Positions 32,501 to 34,400 of a stretch of 34,400 bases of DNA are shown in pieces. The notes below the pieces were generated by a model. That model had not been told where the DNA came from and searched no databases. It was given only the letters and a program-made list of their open reading frames with translations. The DNA is from Amycolatopsis thailandensis. Lineage in GTDB: Bacteria; Actinomycetota; Actinomycetes; Mycobacteriales; Pseudonocardiaceae. The position numbers and the translations under genes are program-made. The stretch covers positions 1-34,400 of the forward strand of contig NZ_NMQT01000160.1 in NCBI RefSeq assembly GCF_002234405.1, written 5' to 3'. Every line of letters begins with the position of its first letter. The first letter of the stretch is position 1.

Positions 32501-32625
32501 AGTACCGGGGTGCCGCACGGGCGGACTGGACCAGGGAAAGGACGGCTTCCGAGCTCGTCTCGTTCCGGACCGACGCCGACGGCCTGCGTGCGATCGGCCT
32601 GCGCGCGCCGGATCCGGAGCCGTGA
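26542..32625 (+). CDS. Second giant protein (2027 aa): WXG100-like N terminus and long beta-rich body
   Basis: The first 340 residues parallel the preceding giant protein: LPPELQSFFRIGLGMEWPESDESGL, a helical WXG100-like domain, the hydrophobic segment IIFVAMAALALTTVITLLSS plus LLFFLV (about 113-140), AFMGGLDLGVQLGQ, a Gly/Ala-rich stretch, and PPAY (335-338). Residues about 340-700 are low-complexity (repeated EAGPSN, Ser/Thr/Pro). The remainder is a long beta-rich region with many Thr/Ser/Gly and charged residues (TYDIRVRFDDGREVRGQQF, VTLTFTASTGTTLSHGVQRT, AEVHLSAREY-type strands) and no enzyme motif I recognise. A secreted or surface-exposed T7SS-linked protein is inferred. GTG 26542 has GAAGGTG at 26531-26537. 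The 102-nt gap before it holds the iron-box-like palindrome. Its stop abuts the convergent minus-strand gene. Confidence 0.83.
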   Translation: MSGGVRLPPELQSFFRIGLGMEWPESDESGLRSIQNAWQDFAEALDAYQDAVAVGARLVDDAMDGDVARAGSTRLRSDVSAALTELAERSEDLADMARAAALNVQKTKIIFVAMAALALTTVITLLSSLLFFLVPAVKAAAQVGLRAVLQKLITGMTSLTVKQLAVATGHLAKNVAILTGTGGAFMGGLDLGVQLGQMLFSDRDGIDWSSVGYSTLGGLGGGAAAGVAYGASRGVRALVRSERKTGEVFAPRTLIAGKLGDVAGQVIATPAGNVFANLATGGKGGVWGGFLGAAGGSGGRTANNEGPKQYLPVYSDTLPPGHQLLIPSPREEPPPPAYTRGDRVAAEAERARRKLGKLRQTDAEEIYAQAAHIVSRHHRIPVILDGVATTPVWQLRELINDVEDVVAEKIHRTDAKTAVASSSILADELGTRRTTGMPGGAPASRSEWYLETEAGPSNSRYEAGPSNHAGSSSSSTALESFLAPDVELRPLAPPQSAKTEHVRTLARTNGVVAASVDGTAIRADVRHLLTAADVPSARTERILDALTDLTLRDNFKLFAHEGYVVTDGHGPDAVELVVRGGPADNTAATTGVGTVGSPDPARATNMVSGGAYGTATQDAASAPRRQGALADRVSAPVATPPLTWRTIDPSIGVKGVTSLPGWRTAATDELQTSSSVTPPDNWTGESFDLKHTITLARPGVPDESALGTQPGGVGLSVPEALHDLSPVTDGSGGPAGPRATFLSGDHRLFTAIGDLLRHDPAWAAAMNTPGSAPRTDLRSLSGSATLSQAGEKLLSGGTLSRSLRLPRATGGALTAVVELSAVMSDARDHIAKARSEGDAAKEGTVSAQGRGHRAETSATVTSRSPFDVNGSLGFGFLWSIHDRPSEIFGDRLDFRFDVSGFRSAAENRETTRTEETTASTTWSSTGELRARISDVTYDIRVRFDDGREVRGQQFVPEGRTTWSVVAEPAAIDGVATATFDPRKVLGAAETRFPGAENVRAELGRRLPEGVLPTEDGRAGHGSSADNIALLDSLVSPDGFKARSADLNGDGLSFLLVRETHHLTNRSSELVHVLVRAVGAPSGHRHGDDVREAPRDGLSGEVTGKRKIEQTASAEGSVTAGGSGGLVIGAGSSAMVRSYELSGGANRSFGNVSEQLGVTKESGQGHGWSASGVTGHSRHVGYQVTIRESARSTTFFVSGGLAETTVGGRTSFESPGADGNTPFARIESATPTAPRDWTPGTLPDHFAVHGLDLPPEIAGYLANKMFDGLKGQHLARHQLHMFAGRDRLAADLDQVVTGTYRMPLHRYGRSEGDFAGFGERLGEAGLAIELFNPRVEGPPRKVTLTFTASTGTTLSHGVQRTRGGYTYGNGRTGIAGNSQGNLYSFPQLGYGRFGSDSHGVTDRAEHERSRRTTYSGDAYLVTYDATVHLSAREYRHFGAGPYDSTTAGAPVHAEAHRRDTVQLWVPAEEIGQLGLKTDGPVTASLTHDRLLRPHAYDPGDAMSVRPETTWRLIGSIERGLSELVTPAAAPPSWFALASWAGAKAGQLVFGAGDRRAVDALLAQVLPDLAPRQLEELMPRLVSGGRSWNDSFAGPLGATDIELVLKARVLPGVFERTTEGWSDVLTARDAKSQDQVHAETVSHSANFAFRMPLYLPHKLIRGINPSGQSGLSGNTTLTTTETGKTQTTGTATLSGDAAVYRHDVEFTVELRRTARLGRAVRSFTGGLTDFFTGTPTLYRAPDLLLPDSARSRTLVAEIGEEVPAGVIGSLPAKAYVDVLGGAVANVVTDILEGVQVAEETGAQLPRVPSEAAAARDVLASAVSPEALAAALPDALTTAGHRIEGLDADPFYAAGFAQRNPLSALVIRAELAEAWVRPSVKDDAEISVTAVKDRSVRQDTTAGPMWSTLFGTLNASLFPKTATAGKSIAEGLIPGTSLVDVPEVRAVGPVLGWMNTTGVGSSGVVSEQTGKTTGPLYRVRAQVTWRITPEYRGAARADWTRERTASELVSFRTDADGLRAIGLRAPDPEP

Positions 32626-33720
32626 TCACCGCCCTGATGCGACTGCCGCGTCCGGATGCGCGGCGTTCCACTGCTTCTCCGATTCCTGCCAGGCCGCTTC
32701 CGCCTGGATGCGGATGTCGGTCATCTGCCGTGCGAAGGTGATCGCGGCCTTGTCGGCCAGTCCGACGTAGTTCGAACTGCTTTTCGCGTCGCTGAGCGAC
32801 TTCAGCACCCGGAACGTCTCCGGATGGTGCTGTCGCATCCAGTGTTCGAGGAATCGTGCCTTGCGCCTCGGGTCGGCGAGTCCGTGCCCCGCGAGCCATC
32901 GCTCGTGCTTCTTCAGCCACGGAGCTTCGAAGTTCGCCAGCGCGGAGCCGGAGGAAGCCTGCGGACGCGGGTTCGCCGCCGGCGCGGGAGCCGCCAGGTC
33001 GTCGAGTCGGCTCGCCGAGCGGCCGCAGAAGCCCCGCAACAGCGAGATCTTCGCGAGCGTACTGGCGACCCCGAGCACCGCGAGCGCGACGCAGCGGGTG
33101 GTCCCCACGACCAGCGACGCGCCGAAGGTGAACGGCGCGAGCGCGAGGGCCATCACGACGGTCGCGATGATGTCGCCGAGGACCGAGGTGATGATGTCCC
33201 GGACCAGCGCGCGGACGGCGGCGATCACCGCCATGGTCGTCTCCACCACGTACCCGGCCGTTTCGATCGACTCGCTGACCGAATCCAGCCGGGTGCGGAA
33301 GGCGGACAGCACGTCGGCGAAGGACTCCGCTGTCTCGCCTTCCCAGTCACCCGTCGCGCCCCGGGTGACTTTGTCCAGGTCCTCGGCGGCGAGGCGGACG
33401 TCTTCGGCGTGCCGGTGCAACCGGTCCGCCATGGCCTTGATCTCGGGTGGGTCCCCGGCGAGCAGGTCCAGCGGCGCCCGGAGGAACGCGACGTGCTCGA
33501 TGAGCCAGCCCAGACCGGCCGCGATCAGCTTGCCCAGGGGGTCGAGCACCATGGCGGCGGTGTCGAGGGTCAGTGCGACGACGCCGATCCCGAGCTCCGC
33601 CGCCACCACCGCCTGGTCGCGGTCGTGCGCCTGCCTGATGGTCGTCGCGAGATAGTTGCCGGTGTCGACGATCCCGGCTCCGGCCGACCAGGTGGCCGGG
33701 TCGATCTGCAGCTGTCCCAT
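32626..33720 (-). CDS. WXG-motif membrane-associated protein (type VII secretion-linked)
   Basis: This 364-residue protein has ESAT-6/WXG-like helices: HRHAEDVRLAAEDLDKV, then GDWEGETAESF (W126-E-G128) in the turn, then LSAFRTRLDSVSESIETAG. Hydrophobic stretches flank them: AAELGIGVVALTLDTAAMVL (about 40-60) and, after the WXG helices, IIATVVMALALAPFTFGASLVVG. The C-terminal third is polar, with LKKHERWLAGHGLADPRRKARFLEHWM and many Trp/His residues, and no family I recognise. ATG 33720 overlaps the stop of the upstream EspC-like gene (TGATG), indicating coupled translation; an in-frame GTG at 33729 is possible. The pairing suggests partner proteins for T7SS-dependent export or membrane anchoring, perhaps serving the giant genes opposite (inferred). 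Confidence 0.8.
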   Translation of the reverse strand: MGQLQIDPATWSAGAGIVDTGNYLATTIRQAHDRDQAVVAAELGIGVVALTLDTAAMVLDPLGKLIAAGLGWLIEHVAFLRAPLDLLAGDPPEIKAMADRLHRHAEDVRLAAEDLDKVTRGATGDWEGETAESFADVLSAFRTRLDSVSESIETAGYVVETTMAVIAAVRALVRDIITSVLGDIIATVVMALALAPFTFGASLVVGTTRCVALAVLGVASTLAKISLLRGFCGRSASRLDDLAAPAPAANPRPQASSGSALANFEAPWLKKHERWLAGHGLADPRRKARFLEHWMRQHHPETFRVLKSLSDAKSSSNYVGLADKAAITFARQMTDIRIQAEAAWQESEKQWNAAHPDAAVASGR

Positions 33721-34043
33721 CAGCGCCACGCGAAACGGGCGAACTCGGCCGCGTTCTCCTCGTCGGTGCGTTCGACGTCGTGCGCGGCGTCGCGGACCGC
33801 GACGGCGAGCTCCGAGATCCGGGTGGCGAGGTCGGTCACCTGGTCGCCGAGTCCGGCGAGGGCCACCCGGCAGGGAACACCGAGCGCCTGGGCGGCGAAG
33901 ACACCGAACGCGCCGACCTGTCCACCGCTGAGGCCGGAGATACCCCTGGCGACTCCGGTCAGGTCGGCGGAGGTCACGGATTCGAGATGACGGGCGTACC
34001 GCTCGAGTTCGGGCACGTTCGCGGAAAGCAACGACGCGGTCAT
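33720..34043 (-). CDS. EspC-like small T7SS-associated protein
   Basis: This 107-residue all-helical protein starts MTASLLSANVPELERYARHLESV, has a central Gly-rich turn with the GAFGVFAAQALGVP block, and ends in a long heptad-like helix (LATRISELAVAVRDAAHDVERTDEENAAEFARF). The layout of an N-terminal helix, a G-AFG centre and a C-terminal helix with Y/V-x-x-x-D/E matches the EspC-like (ESX secretion-associated) family, whose members pair with WXG100-type partners. ATG 34043 has only a weak GGTGG site upstream. It is the first gene of a two-gene minus-strand operon. Confidence 0.72.
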   Translation of the reverse strand: MTASLLSANVPELERYARHLESVTSADLTGVARGISGLSGGQVGAFGVFAAQALGVPCRVALAGLGDQVTDLATRISELAVAVRDAAHDVERTDEENAAEFARFAWR

Positions 34044-34273
34044 GCCACCAGCATGGCGCTGGAATGTTTCCGCGCGTCCGGCGGCGGTTTAACCGGAGCT
34101 GAACGACACGTGCTCATCCCGATTTCGAAGGTCTCCGGAAAAAGGGTATTTCCCTCACGAACACTGATCAGGGTCCTGGCGAAGTCGCCTCACTCCGTGG
34201 CTCGAAACCGCGCGGGGGTCGTGAGTGGCGTTTCGGGTTGTCTTGCTGGAGGTGATGTCCGTGAGACATGGGC
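34044..34273. other. Gene-free region upstream of the EspC-like gene
   Basis: I see no convincing coding frame here. It should hold the promoter of the minus-strand pair. The AT-richer patch near 34135-34160 is the most promoter-like part, but no motif can be assigned. Confidence 0.4.
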
Positions 34274-34326
34274 GTGGTGAAGGGGACTTTCCTCTCATCA
34301 CGTGAGCGGAAAGTCCCCTTCACCAC
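34274..34326. terminator. 19-bp perfect inverted repeat (hairpin)
   Basis: The arms 34274-34292 (GTGGTGAAGGGGACTTTCC) and 34308-34326 are exact reverse complements with a 15-nt loop. It could terminate a gene beyond the right edge, or be a dispersed hairpin element; it resembles the 4833-4891 hairpin in its GAAGG...TTCC arms. Confidence 0.6.
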
Positions 34327-34369
34327 GGGTCTCGCGGGTCTTGCGGGTCTTGCGGGTCTCGTGGGTGGC
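34325..34369. repeat. Short 9-nt tandem repeat
   Basis: Four copies of a GCGGGTCTT-type unit (first and last with one or two changes) are followed by a decayed fifth copy, starting at the foot of the 34274-34326 hairpin. The tract lies outside any gene. Confidence 0.7.
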
Positions 34370-34400
34370 GGAGGCTCGGCGGTGTTGCGAAAGCCACGTT

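Noticed and set aside
32656..33990. 444-codon plus-strand open frame opposite the WXG/EspC-like pair
   Set aside because: The minus strand gives WXG and EspC-like features and a TGATG junction; the plus translation is Arg/Gly/Glu/His-rich shadow sequence.

Overview
The window is high-GC DNA with heavy NNC/NNG codon use, GTG and TTG starts, stop/start (ATGA) overlaps and type VII secretion (T7SS)-style proteins. This fits an actinomycete, most likely a Pseudonocardiaceae relative such as Amycolatopsis; the genus is inferred from style, not proven. The left edge cuts the 3' end of ispG, the [4Fe-4S] enzyme of the MEP isoprenoid pathway.

Bases 417-11925 look like a terpenoid biosynthetic cluster in two same-strand transcription units. 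Unit 1 (417-4821) encodes a fusion of a cis-prenyltransferase to an FAD desaturase-like oxidoreductase, a DUF2236/MpaB/Lcp-type oxygenase, a small secreted protein and a type I isopentenyl diphosphate isomerase. It ends at a perfect 23-bp hairpin (4833-4891). Unit 2 (5191-11925) is a tightly overlapping run: SnoaL-like protein, P450, class II terpene cyclase (DIDD), P450, class I terpene synthase (DDxxxD and NSE motifs), P450. The class II plus class I pair predicts a cyclic diterpenoid (labdane-type logic) oxidised by three P450s. No trans-GGPP synthase is visible, and the only prenyltransferase is the cis-type domain in unit 1.

Bases 12079-32625 hold two tandem giant genes of 4786 and 2027 residues. 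They share a collinear N-terminal part: a WXG100-like helical domain of the CpnT-N-terminal type, a hydrophobic segment, a Gly/Ala-rich stretch and a PPxY motif. I infer large T7SS-linked proteins. The first carries an internal [A-B-B][A-B-B]-A array of about 2.7 kb units, including a recently copied 416-nt block. It then has an OmpA-like module, a possible papain-like triad, three caspase/C80-like segments of which only the last keeps both His-Gly and Cys, and a C-terminal array of four helical repeats. A palindrome resembling an iron-regulator (IdeR/DtxR) half-site pair lies directly before the second giant gene, next to a -10-like hexamer.

Bases 32626-34043 are on the minus strand: an EspC-like small protein and a 364-residue WXG-motif membrane protein, coupled by TGATG and convergent with the giant genes. 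The two facing stop codons form TGATCA with no spacer. The right end (34044-34400) has no convincing gene, but holds a 19-bp hairpin and a 9-nt tandem repeat. No tRNA, rRNA, CRISPR array, insertion sequence or integrase was seen.
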